Shown here piece by piece: positions 26,452 through 35,311 of a stretch of 64,000 nucleotides of DNA (positions are counted from its first letter, which is position 1; every line of letters begins with the position of its first letter). A program made the position numbers and the translations under genes. The notes under the pieces are model-generated. The model was not told the DNA's origin. It did no database searches and worked only from the letters and a program-made list of their open reading frames with translations. Origin of the DNA: Thalassomonas viridans. Lineage in GTDB: Bacteria; Pseudomonadota; Gammaproteobacteria; Enterobacterales; Alteromonadaceae. Where the stretch lies: contig NZ_CP059734.1 in assembly GCF_000948985.2 (NCBI RefSeq), positions 868,001 through 932,000 of the forward strand, written 5' to 3'.

Positions 26452-28086
26452 ATGAGAAAGGCTTTTATTTTCACTATGATTGCAGCCATTATGGTGATAA
26501 TTGTGATGTCGGGGCTGTGGCCGGCCATACTGTGGGCCTTTATCGTGCTTATTCCTTTGGTTGTGCTCGGTAGTTATGACATGATGCAGCAAAAACATGC
26601 CCTTTGGCGTACTTTTCCTGTACTTGGACATGGCCGTTGGTTGCTGGAGTCTGTTCGCCCCTATTTGCGCCAATACTGGTTTGAGTCTGACACCGACGGC
26701 GTGCCTGTTAACCGAATGTTCAGAACGGTTATTTACCAGCGGGCAAAAGGCGAGTTAGATACCGTGCCCTATGGCACCCAGCTGGACACTAAAGCGGTTG
26801 GTTATGAATGGATAGGCCATTCGCTGGCGGCAAAACAGCTGGCGGAGTCGGAAACCGGCCTTAGGGTAACGATTGGCGGCCCGCATTGTCGGCAACCTTA
26901 TAGCGCCAGTATTCTTAATATTTCGGCGATGAGCTTCGGCGCTTTAAGCGACAATGCCATTCGCGCCCTTAACAAAGGCGCCAAACAAGGCGGGTTTGCA
27001 CATAATACCGGCGAAGGCGGAATTAGCCCCTACCATAGTGAATATGGCGGCGACTTGATCTGGCAAATAGGCACCGGGTATTTTGGCTGCCGCACCAGTG
27101 CCGGGGAGTTTTGCCCGCAGAGCTTTAAAAAAATTGCCGCCGGCGGGCAGGTAAAAATGATCGAGATTAAGTTGTCTCAGGGAGCTAAGCCCGGCCATGG
27201 CGGCATTTTACCGGCAGCCAAAAACACCCCGGAAATAGCCGCTATCAGAAAGGTAAAAAGCGGCGCCCGGGTGGTTTCTCCGCCTGCGCACAGTGCCTTT
27301 GACACCCCGGTTGCCATGATGGCCTTTATTGGGCAGCTGCGCGAGTTGTCGTTGGGCAAGCCTATAGGCTTTAAACTGGCCGTGGGCAGAAAAAGCGAGT
27401 TTTTTGCCCTGTGCAAGGCCATGATTAAAACGGGGATAACGCCGGACTTTATCACGGTAGACGGCGGTGAGGGCGGCACCGGCGCCGCACCGTTAGAGTA
27501 TGCCAACTCTGTTGGTATGCCGCTAAGGGAGGCGCTGGGGTTTGTGTGCGATACCCTGACGGGCTTCGGCCTGAAAAAAGACATTAAGGTGATTGCCGGC
27601 GGGAAAATATTTACCGGGTTTCATGTGGTGAAAAATATCGCCATGGGCGCCGATGTTTGCAACAGCGCCCGCGGCATGATGGTAGCCTTGGGCTGCATTC
27701 AGTCACTAACCTGCAATTCCAATAAATGCCCGGTGGGCATTGCCACGCAAAATCCGTCGTTGTCTACCGGTGTTGTGGTGAATGACAAAGCCGGGCGTGT
27801 GGCGAGGTTTCACCGCGAAACCGTCAAAGCTACCGCCGAGCTTATTGCCGCTGCGGGCCTGCATCATTCGTCAGCGTTGAACCGCTCGCATATCTACCGC
27901 AGGGTGAGCCAGACAGAGGTTAAACGTTACGATGAAATATACCCGCCCCCGAAAGAAGGCTGTTTTTTAACAGGCAATTACCCTGAGCATTTTCAGCAGG
28001 AGATGGCCGAGTCTTGCGCTGACAGTTTTATGCCGCAGCATACCGCTTTTGTGCCTGTTATTGACAGGCAACAGCAAGCAGGTTGA
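26452..28086 (+). CDS. FMN-binding glutamate synthase family protein (membrane-anchored)
   Basis: A 544-residue protein. Residues 1-45 contain two hydrophobic helices (IFTMIAAIMVIIVMSGLW and ILWAFIVLIPLVVLGSY). Residues 140-480 correspond to the FMN-binding (beta/alpha)8 barrel of the glutamate synthase large subunit: SFGALSDNAIRALNKGAKQG, NTGEGGISPYH, IEIKLSQGAKPGHGG, ITVDGGEGGTGAAPLEY, VIAGGKIFTGF and CPVGIATQNP. It lacks the glutaminase domain, as in the YerD-like family, whose exact reaction is not settled. It is conserved, probably chromosomal and unrelated to the T3SS. No co-transcribed partner is obvious. Confidence 0.9.
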   Translation: MRKAFIFTMIAAIMVIIVMSGLWPAILWAFIVLIPLVVLGSYDMMQQKHALWRTFPVLGHGRWLLESVRPYLRQYWFESDTDGVPVNRMFRTVIYQRAKGELDTVPYGTQLDTKAVGYEWIGHSLAAKQLAESETGLRVTIGGPHCRQPYSASILNISAMSFGALSDNAIRALNKGAKQGGFAHNTGEGGISPYHSEYGGDLIWQIGTGYFGCRTSAGEFCPQSFKKIAAGGQVKMIEIKLSQGAKPGHGGILPAAKNTPEIAAIRKVKSGARVVSPPAHSAFDTPVAMMAFIGQLRELSLGKPIGFKLAVGRKSEFFALCKAMIKTGITPDFITVDGGEGGTGAAPLEYANSVGMPLREALGFVCDTLTGFGLKKDIKVIAGGKIFTGFHVVKNIAMGADVCNSARGMMVALGCIQSLTCNSNKCPVGIATQNPSLSTGVVVNDKAGRVARFHRETVKATAELIAAAGLHHSSALNRSHIYRRVSQTEVKRYDEIYPPPKEGCFLTGNYPEHFQQEMAESCADSFMPQHTAFVPVIDRQQQAG

Positions 28087-28183
28087 TCGCCGTACCGCCA
28101 GGATAAGCTAAAAGACGGTTTTAGGCTATAAATGCAGCCATGCTGCGGTGCCGATAAATAAAAAGCCTTGCCGGTAGGTGTTG

Positions 28184-28201
28184 CAGGCTATTGATAGCCT
28201 G
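28184..28201. repeat. 18-bp palindrome upstream of the reverse transcriptase
   Basis: CAGGCTAT-TG-ATAGCCTG is a perfect 8-bp inverted repeat with a 2-nt centre, in the 187-nt gap before the reverse transcriptase start. It could be an operator or part of a structured RNA. Confidence 0.5.
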
Positions 28202-28273
28202 ACGAGAAGCTGTTATTTTGGACGCTCTCTTCCCTAAGTGCTTGGCATAGCGTTCAGTAAAGCATATCGGCAA

Positions 28274-29350
28274 ATGATGTTGACAGATAAAAGCCTGCTT
28301 TGCCAAATCGCCAGTGATGACATACTTGAGCAGGCCTATGACTGGCTATGCCGCCGCCGGGCAAACAGCCATTACAACAATGACGTTTGGCATTTGCGTT
28401 TTCATTGGCAGCAAATAAAGCCGGCGTTGCAAACCGCCCTGCGGGCGGGCGAATATCACTTTTCCCCCTGCCGTGCCCGCCAAGTGCAAGGAACATCGGG
28501 CTTGCAGCGCATTGGCGTATGGAACGCACAGGATGCCGTAGTGCTCAAGGCGACGGCGATTGTGCTTACCCGCATCTTGTCTCCCAAGCTCAGCCGGGAT
28601 TGTTATCACCTGCCCGGGCGCGGCGGGGCTAAAGCCTGTGTGATGCAGGCCAACAATAACGTGGGTGCATACCGCTTTGTGTGCCGCTCGGATGTTAATT
28701 CTTATTATGCCACGGTTGACCATCATGTTTTGCTAAAGCAGCTGCGCACTCTGCTTTTAGATGACGGCGTTATTGCCTTGATAGCACGGATGCTGGCCCG
28801 GGTAGATGATGTTGATGGCGAACTATATCGGGTGACGGTGGGGATGAATAAAGGCAATCCGTTGTCGCCTCTTTTAGGGGCGGTGTATTTACAGGCAATG
28901 GATGACGCTATTGGCGGTTATTGCCGCCTTCACGGGTTGAAATACTTTCGCTTTATGGATGACTGGTTGATTTTATGCCGGACACGCAACCAATTACGGA
29001 CGGTAGTTCGCTTGATGAACCGGATTTTAGCGCAGGTTAAACAAAGCAAACACCCCTTTAAAACTTATATTGGCAAGATCAAAGCCGGCGGCTTTGATTT
29101 TCTCGGTTACCGGGTGGGTGACGTGAAAAACAACGGCTTGGGCATCGCCTGGGCTACCTGGATGAACCATCAAGCGAGACTCAAGCAGCTTTACGAGCAA
29201 GGTGCGGAAAAAAGCCGCATTGCTGAGTATGTTAAACGGTGGTTGATTTGGGTGAAGAGTGGGGTTGTGATTGATTTGGGGACGGTTGTTGGGCTGGAAG
29301 CTGGCGGGGCGGTATTGGATATATCGGACAACATCCGTGATACTAAATAG
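28274..29350 (+). CDS. Reverse transcriptase with FMDD active site
   Basis: A 358-residue RNA-directed DNA polymerase. The visible motifs are catalytic D140 in RSDVNSYYATVD, GNPLSPLLGAVYL (194-206), F227-M-D229-D230 in place of the usual YxDD, and FLGYR at 276-280. There is no maturase X domain, HNH nuclease or thumb typical of group II introns. It lacks the retron VTG motif and carries SP rather than SQ, which argues against a diversity-generating element. It belongs to a stand-alone RT family seen in proteobacteria whose role I cannot name. ATG 28274 or 28277 is taken, since the conserved protein starts MLTDKSLL. The stop codon lies in an IS630-type terminus, so the last 20-30 residues may not be original. 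A partial copy lies at 31990-32170. Confidence 0.8.
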   Translation: MMLTDKSLLCQIASDDILEQAYDWLCRRRANSHYNNDVWHLRFHWQQIKPALQTALRAGEYHFSPCRARQVQGTSGLQRIGVWNAQDAVVLKATAIVLTRILSPKLSRDCYHLPGRGGAKACVMQANNNVGAYRFVCRSDVNSYYATVDHHVLLKQLRTLLLDDGVIALIARMLARVDDVDGELYRVTVGMNKGNPLSPLLGAVYLQAMDDAIGGYCRLHGLKYFRFMDDWLILCRTRNQLRTVVRLMNRILAQVKQSKHPFKTYIGKIKAGGFDFLGYRVGDVKNNGLGIAWATWMNHQARLKQLYEQGAEKSRIAEYVKRWLIWVKSGVVIDLGTVVGLEAGGAVLDISDNIRDTK

Positions 29351-29405
29351 CTGTTCCTAATACTGCTCAACTTTGGCATATATGAGATTCTTCTTGGGAA
29401 TATCC
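29343..29405 (-). mobile_element. IS630-family terminal remnant
   Basis: CTAAATAGCTGTTCCTAATACTGCT matches the right terminal repeat of the IS630 element at 37007-38163. Read on the minus strand it ends in KVEQY and a stop, matching the KMEQY end of that transposase. It abuts the reverse transcriptase stop codon. Confidence 0.65.
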
Positions 29406-29703
29406 CTGAAACCTCGTTGTTACTACACAGGATTGTCATACAATGCATCGAATAAAGCAAATGGAAAGCCATCGAATAAACTTCTATATGATGTCATAAT
29501 CTTAGCCCCCATAGTGGATGCAAATTAAAATCACGTTCTCTGGACAGCACCAATGCACTCTTTCTTTTTAGTGATAAACACAAAACCTTACACTGCCTAG
29601 TTACACTAAGAAAAAGTAATAACTGCTCCAAAATACAAGGCCACACCGAATAAGCGAGACAAGGAGCAGTGCAAAACTGAATGCTCCACACGACATTAAA
29701 CCT

Positions 29704-30973
29704 CAGGGCAAACGGGTCTAAATCATACAGCTTTAAATCCAACGGTTAATACTTTCATCATATAATTATTATCCCAACCGGCCTTTAGACGCTTATTTTT
29801 TACGCCAACTTTGGCACTGAGCTCATTTTTAAGTAGGTTAAGCGCTACTTTATTCATCAATGCTATATTTTCAGCAGCATGTCCGCTACGAAGCCGATTT
29901 TGGTCTTCGTTAAAGCTAACATCCAATTGCCAATGCAGCTTATTCTCAACGTGCCAATGACTACGTATCGCCATTGCCAAAAATTCGGCACTTTTATCTG
30001 CATGGCTCGTTATGTAATAGCGTTTCTCTCTCGATACCTTGCCACCACTTTCCCTCGTTGAATCCACCACAGCTATCGCTTTGACGGTATTCCATTTAGG
30101 ATGGCGCTCTATAAGCCAGTCCACATCTGTTGTTAACCAAATATCCCGCTGTTCAACACGACCGTGCTCACCATCCACTGTTTTATGAACGCTATGTTCT
30201 ACTGTGCTGAAGTGCTTAGCTAACTGAGTTTCTAAGAAAAACTTCACGTCATCATGAAATTCCCCTTGGTTCCCCTTAAGTGCCAATAAATAATTCGCCT
30301 CTTTATCAACTATTTGGTCACCAATTTTATACTGGCAACCCATGGCATCTGTTGTGATGGTTGCCCCTTTAATATCTAATAGCTTTAACAAGATTGGGAT
30401 GGCTGTAATTTCATTAGACTTATCTGCAACTTTAACCTGACCAAAACAGAGATTATTCTTTACAGACTAAGCCCTGACTATATGTATTGCAGGGTTACCA
30501 GAAGCTTTATCAAGCGTACTGCGCATCACTTTACCGTCAATGGCGACAATATCATCATTTAAGTGACCTAACTGGCTAACCCAACGGATGAATGCCTCAC
30601 CAAATTCTTTGGGATTTAATCGGTTTAATACATCACCGAAGGTATCATGGCTTGGAATGCCATGAGATAAATCTAAAAATTCACTAAACCAATCTTGCTT
30701 AGATTTGCCATATTCTTCAATTGCGCAGAAATCATCGCACCCACAGATAATGGCGCATATTGAAATGGTTAATATATTAACCAGGGGGTGGCGCTGAGTT
30801 CGAGTTACACGAGGGTCGGTTAGATCACTAAATACTTGGCTGATAGTCGTCTCTGTCATTGTCTTTATTCAAGCAAAGGCTACTATAAACCACGATCATA
30901 ATGATCAGTCAAATGATCACGGAATAAATACTTCAAAACAAGCTAATTGATTAAATTAGACCCGTTCGCCCTG
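29704..30973 (-). mobile_element. ISAs1-family insertion sequence with inactivated transposase
   Basis: A 1270-bp element with terminal repeats CAGGGCRAACGGGTCTAA, flanked by a perfect 10-bp duplication CATTAAACCT (29694-29703 and 30974-30983). Both ends and the target duplication are intact, so it inserted recently and has not been rearranged since. Confidence 0.93.
29723..30859 (-). pseudogene. ISAs1 transposase with one in-frame TAG
   Basis: The minus strand reads as a single frame from MTETTISQVFSDLTDPRV to TVGFKAV, interrupted only by TAG at 30467-30469. The context HIVRA-stop-SVKNN corresponds to HIV.AW in active relatives, so TGG (Trp) mutated to TAG. DDE residues are present: VAIDGKVMR, ITTDAMGCQ and HWHVENKLHWQLDV. 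Read-through or suppression would give about 378 residues, the normal length. Otherwise it is dead. Confidence 0.88.
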
Positions 30974-30983
30974 CATTAAACCT

Positions 30984-31989
30984 AGTTGTGAAAACACACG
31001 CCATCGAGTATGATCGATATGAGATAATATATTAGCTGGCTCCGTACTCAGGTACGCACATCATAATACCTGAAATGGACGGGATTATCACAAAAACCTC
31101 ATTCGAGGGCTTGCTCCTCCTCGTCCCTAATATATACCACTAATACGTAGTATGTTATGACTCACCGATAACAGGCCACAAGAGGAATCGAGCGACCCAC
31201 ACACAGGATCGCGAAGAAACAACTATAAAGCTACTATAATATGAGCAAATGCACGTACAATCTGGCAGTAACTTGGTCGAACCGCGAACAACAAAACGCA
31301 CACCTTGCGCTGGATTGAAGCCTCATCACGATATTGGCCTTAATTTCTTGGCATTTAATGTCAACAAATACAAAAAGTAACACGAAAATGAAATCTGCAA
31401 TGACGGATATGAAGGAACCACTGGTAAGAGTGAGCCGAGGGATTGCGGAAACTCAATCCCTTTCTAAGACCCCGCAACGCAACCTCCACCCCATCATCAG
31501 GTGATGTCTAACCGCGATTGTCGCTTTGATACCTAAAGGACGATTTCCGCATGAAGTCACGCATCCGGACGTCGTGCACCATACAAGATCGCCCATAAAC
31601 ACGAGCCCGGAAGTGGCCCAAGTATAAAAAACGATGCCACGCTACGTGAGATGAATCCCTGGCAATATTTCGCTTGTTACAAGGGGACTCAAGGTCACGA
31701 TACCACACTACTTACCTACATTGCTGCTTCCACTCCAATCAAACGGCACCATGAATTAAGATAGCCTGCAACCTGTTTCTCAAAGAATACGGAGAATATT
31801 CGAAAATGGAACAAGCACGTCCCGAATAAACGCCTCGTGAATGTTTTACATTTACTGCCTACCCAGTTTTGCAACACCATTTAGATCGCCTGAGCGATGC
31901 GTTGGGAAACTCAGATGGACATCTCTTAGTTAAATAGGCAACAGAGATCGCCCTCACTTATCCGAGACTTATATTGGCCTAACAAAGAA
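30984..31989. other. 1-kb region without coding sequence
   Basis: No frame longer than 66 codons looks real on either strand, and no known RNA family was recognised. Composition is more even in base use than the flanking genes. It is bounded by ISAs1 on the left and a reverse-transcriptase gene fragment on the right. It may be decayed sequence from an older element. Confidence 0.5.
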
Positions 31990-32170
31990 GCGACTTTGAT
32001 TTTCTCGGTTACCGGGTGAGAGACGTGAAAAATAACGGGGTGGGCATCGCGTGGGCTACCTGGATGAACGACCAAGCGAGATTCAAGTAACTTTACGATC
32101 ATGATGCGAAAAAAAGCAACATTGCTGAGTATGTTAAACGGTGATTGATTTAGGGAAGATTGTTGGGCTT
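31990..32170 (+). pseudogene. Partial copy of the reverse transcriptase gene 3' part
   Basis: The DNA closely matches 29089-29290, the codons around DFLGYRV and GIAWATWMN, with many point changes, stops and an internal deletion of about 27 bp. It ends at the IS5 element. It shows that two copies of this RT gene once existed about 3 kb apart. Confidence 0.85.
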
Positions 32171-32175
32171 ACCTA

Positions 32176-33045
32176 GGGCGTGTTGACCTTTTGAGAAGGA
32201 ATTTTGAACAGCATGGTGAAACGTTATAATTAATTTCGCCAAAAACAAACCACCATGCTAAGAACTATGTTAACAGATGCCGTGTGGCAGAAGCTATCCC
32301 AATTAATGCGACACAGCGGCAGAGTTTACAACAAACCTGAACATAGAATGACATTTGAAGGCATTCTTTATCGAATGAGGGCAGGTTTACCCTGGCGTGA
32401 TTTGCCTTCAGGCTTTGGCCACTGGAATACGGTATTTCGTAGATTTAATTTATGGTCTAAGAAAGGAATTATAGACTTGTTATTCAAATGATTATCTAAA
32501 AATTCTGATGTTGAATGGCTGTTTTTGGATGGGACTATTGTTCGTGCTCATCAACATAGCTGCGGAGCAGCTTCAAAAAGCAGCCAAGCCATCGGTAAAA
32601 GCCGGGGCGGTAATTCAACCAAAATTCACCTCGCTGTAGATAGTTATGGATTACCTGTATATTTTGAGTTATCCGGAGGGCAAATTAATGATGTCAGCCA
32701 TGCCAATTCATTGATAACTCATTCGCCACAATCTGAATATGTGGTTGCAGATAAAGGCTATGATAGCGAAGCTGTCAGAAAACACAGCGAAAATCACGGT
32801 GCCACTTCAGTCATACCGCGTAGGAAAAATAGCAAAAAAGGCAATGAAGAGGTGGACTGGTGCCTTTATAAGTACCGGCACCTGGTTGAAAATGCTTTTG
32901 CTAGAATTAAACATTTTCGTGCAATAGCAACAAGATACGATAAGCCATTGCAAAAACTATGCCAGCATGATTAATCTGACACTTGCTATGATGTGGTTAC
33001 CCATGTGGGTTGATTAAGTTATGAACACGAAAGATCAACAGCCCC
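32176..33045 (+). mobile_element. IS5-family (IS427-like) insertion sequence
   Basis: 870 bp between imperfect inverted repeats GGGCGTGTTGACCTTTTG and its counterpart near 33028-33045, with TA on both sides as the likely target duplication. It encodes a damaged transposase. Confidence 0.8.
32255..33017 (+). pseudogene. IS5-family transposase with stop and frameshift
   Basis: MLRTMLTDAVWQKLSQLM to FRRFNLWSKKGIIDLLFK is followed by TGA at 32489-32491, then the same frame resumes: LFLDGTIVRAHQHS, STKIHLAVDSYGLPV, VVADKGYDSEAV and YRHLVENAFARIKHFRAI. A frameshift near 32955 shifts the end into ASMINLTLAMMWLPMWVD. All DDE motifs are recognisable, but the two lesions make it inactive. Confidence 0.88.
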
Positions 33046-33334
33046 TATAACAGTGCATTAAAAATGCGCCGGATTATGGAATAAACATTTTTAGAAAAAC
33101 AGTTTCTTATTTATTAGATAGGGGATTTCTATGGGAAGAGCCAATCAATACTGAGCACATGCTTACTGATGTAAAAATCTACGTAGGAAAACTCAGTGTG
33201 GATACCGTAAAGGGCCCTTCCGAAATAACGGGATGCCCCCATCGACAACAAATGTATTATTTCAAAGCCGAAAATAAATTTCGGCGGAACCTATAAAGAC
33301 TATTACGGAATGTGAGAAACTAAGAGAGGTCTAT

Positions 33335-34948
33335 ATGTCAACTGTAACAAATACAACTAAACCTAACGCACAGAATCAGGTCGGCCAACAGGGCAACGGT
33401 CCGCACAATCTTAATGAAATGAATGGAACGGGTGGGCGCACTCCAGACACTAACCGCGCTACAGTGCGACAACCAGAATCGAAACCTGCGAGACTCGACC
33501 ATAAGGCGAACCGAGGTGACCTAAGCATGATCGGTTTCAAACGTTATGACGCGAAGAACTTTGTGCATATCACAAATGTTAATGCGAACTTAAGTGCGGG
33601 CATTAAAGAAAAATACAATACCTTGGACAAAGTGGTAATGCTTTTAGGACTTCACGAAATAAGAGATGTACTACCCAACGGAGTAGATTTTGAGGCTGAG
33701 GTGTATGGACTTCTGAATCACGCAAACGACCTAGGTGACACGGAAGGTGCTAAACGTGCACGTAATCAAATAAACGGGTACGTGTTTACACTCATTCGTG
33801 ACTGGGTTAAAACCCAAGCCCCATTACAGGGAACAGGGGTGGGTCGAACACCAATAATACGAAATACTGAAATGCGTGAGCAATTGCAACGCGTCGGTCC
33901 TGAGATTACTGAAGAGAGGCAAGCCTATATTAAATCGCAATACATCTTTGACCTGGCAGTTCATGCGATTTTGAAGGAGCCCGAAACGACAGCCCAGATG
34001 AAAGAGATATTTGACTACGCAAACGGGCAAATAGACAAACACAACCAAGATCACGGGACGAACGTGCCACACCTGACATGTGATTTCGGAAATCCATTTA
34101 AAAGCCTTAGTTCAATAGTGAGCAAGTGCCATCCAGACCATAGAGGGAAAGATAAACCGCAGGACTTGCTCCGCTATACATTTGAATTTAGCGAGCAACA
34201 CGCAGATATACAAAGAGATGCTCTTGGAAAAGCGATTCTAGAAAAGGGTGCTTTTAATAACAGGACTAAAAATAATAACAAGGTAAACCCCAATCGAGAA
34301 ATTCAATCTATAGGTATCTTGGAGAACTTGGTGCTCACGGATACTGCGATTGAATTACAAATCCATAGCCAAGCTTCATCTGCAGCAAAACACGAGATGC
34401 ACCATTACTACGAAATCCACAGGGACCTAACAGCCATCCTGGAGCATAACAAGAAGCATAAGTACCTAACTAACAACCAGGTTCAGGAGATCACTCAGAG
34501 GCTCCATGCTGCCGCACGAGCGAATGATGAGATCCAGGGGGGGTATACAGGGGGTATGCATCCCGCAATGGCCGGTGGTGAGCATGACGCGGGTTCGAAA
34601 GCTGTTAATCAAACAAAGCAGCGCCACGATATTATGTATGACAGCAACCAGTACAGAGCGAATGAAGGGATTTCACAACGGGTGAATACGCACAAGCTCC
34701 TCCTTGACACGTATAAGGAAACAATCTTAAATCTAACCACAATCGATAAAGACTACTTCAGTCGGCCCGACACCGTTGACCTTCCAGATTGGATCATCGA
34801 TGCCGAAATTGGATCTGACGAGTACCTCGTTGCAAAAGGGATGTCGGAAGTGATGTCTGTTGGACCTGAGATCGACGATGCCCCAGCCGGCAATCCCGAA
34901 CCAGTTCAGAAAAGCTCGTCAAGTGAAAGCAACTGTACCATACAGTAA
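33335..34948 (+). CDS. Candidate T3SS effector with possible RelA/SpoT-like nucleotidyltransferase region
   Basis: A 537-residue hydrophilic protein with GAGAGG before ATG 33335. Residues 1-60 are Asn/Gln/Gly/Thr-rich and disordered. Residues 250-365 contain DLLRYTFEF (277-285), a basic RTKNNNK loop, a SIGILENLVL strand and IELQIHSQASSAAKHEMHHY then YEIHR. The EIQ-H-T/S...AK...H..YE..R pattern recalls RelA/SpoT-type (p)ppGpp synthetase-fold toxins. The match is by eye and distant, and an ATP-binding motif was not identified. The C-terminus is Ser/Glu-rich and ends CTIQ. It is flanked by an IS5 element and another effector candidate, with a more even codon use than the secreted-enzyme genes, suggesting transfer. 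Function is inference. Confidence 0.5.
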   Translation: MSTVTNTTKPNAQNQVGQQGNGPHNLNEMNGTGGRTPDTNRATVRQPESKPARLDHKANRGDLSMIGFKRYDAKNFVHITNVNANLSAGIKEKYNTLDKVVMLLGLHEIRDVLPNGVDFEAEVYGLLNHANDLGDTEGAKRARNQINGYVFTLIRDWVKTQAPLQGTGVGRTPIIRNTEMREQLQRVGPEITEERQAYIKSQYIFDLAVHAILKEPETTAQMKEIFDYANGQIDKHNQDHGTNVPHLTCDFGNPFKSLSSIVSKCHPDHRGKDKPQDLLRYTFEFSEQHADIQRDALGKAILEKGAFNNRTKNNNKVNPNREIQSIGILENLVLTDTAIELQIHSQASSAAKHEMHHYYEIHRDLTAILEHNKKHKYLTNNQVQEITQRLHAAARANDEIQGGYTGGMHPAMAGGEHDAGSKAVNQTKQRHDIMYDSNQYRANEGISQRVNTHKLLLDTYKETILNLTTIDKDYFSRPDTVDLPDWIIDAEIGSDEYLVAKGMSEVMSVGPEIDDAPAGNPEPVQKSSSSESNCTIQ

Positions 34949-35311
34949 CACCTACGGGCGACCATAAAGAACATAACTACTAAGGCCCCATCGGTTACCT
35001 TGAGGAGCGTGGAAACGATCGGTGGGTCCTTAGCGAACCAAACAAACCCGTAACGAACAATGTGGTGGAGTGTGGTTGTACGCACCGCTACGTAAGATTC
35101 CCATGCGTATGAACTTTTGACGTTAACAATTTACAATTCATCGAAAGCGTACGCTATTTGTAAAATTATGAACGCGCGTGCATTACTGAATATGCTGAAC
35201 ATAACCATCCTGGTGATACTGCAGGGCAGCACAACATAAGTTGTAATTCGTGGAATACTGCGTGCCACATTAGAAATTTTTAATTTAACTTAACTGAGAG
35301 AGGGCTTTTGT
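34949..35311. other. Intergenic region between two effector candidates
   Basis: About 360 bases, no gene seen. The 35312 gene therefore probably has its own promoter. AT-rich sequence precedes its GAGAGAGG ribosome site. Confidence 0.45.

Noticed and set aside
28274..29350. Retron or diversity-generating retroelement
   Set aside because: No VTG/NAxxH retron signatures, motif 4 has SP not SQ, and no template/variable repeat pair was found nearby.
29494..29742. Minus-strand 82-codon frame left of ISAs1
   Set aside because: It runs across the ISAs1 end into the transposase region in another frame, so it is an accident of the insertion.
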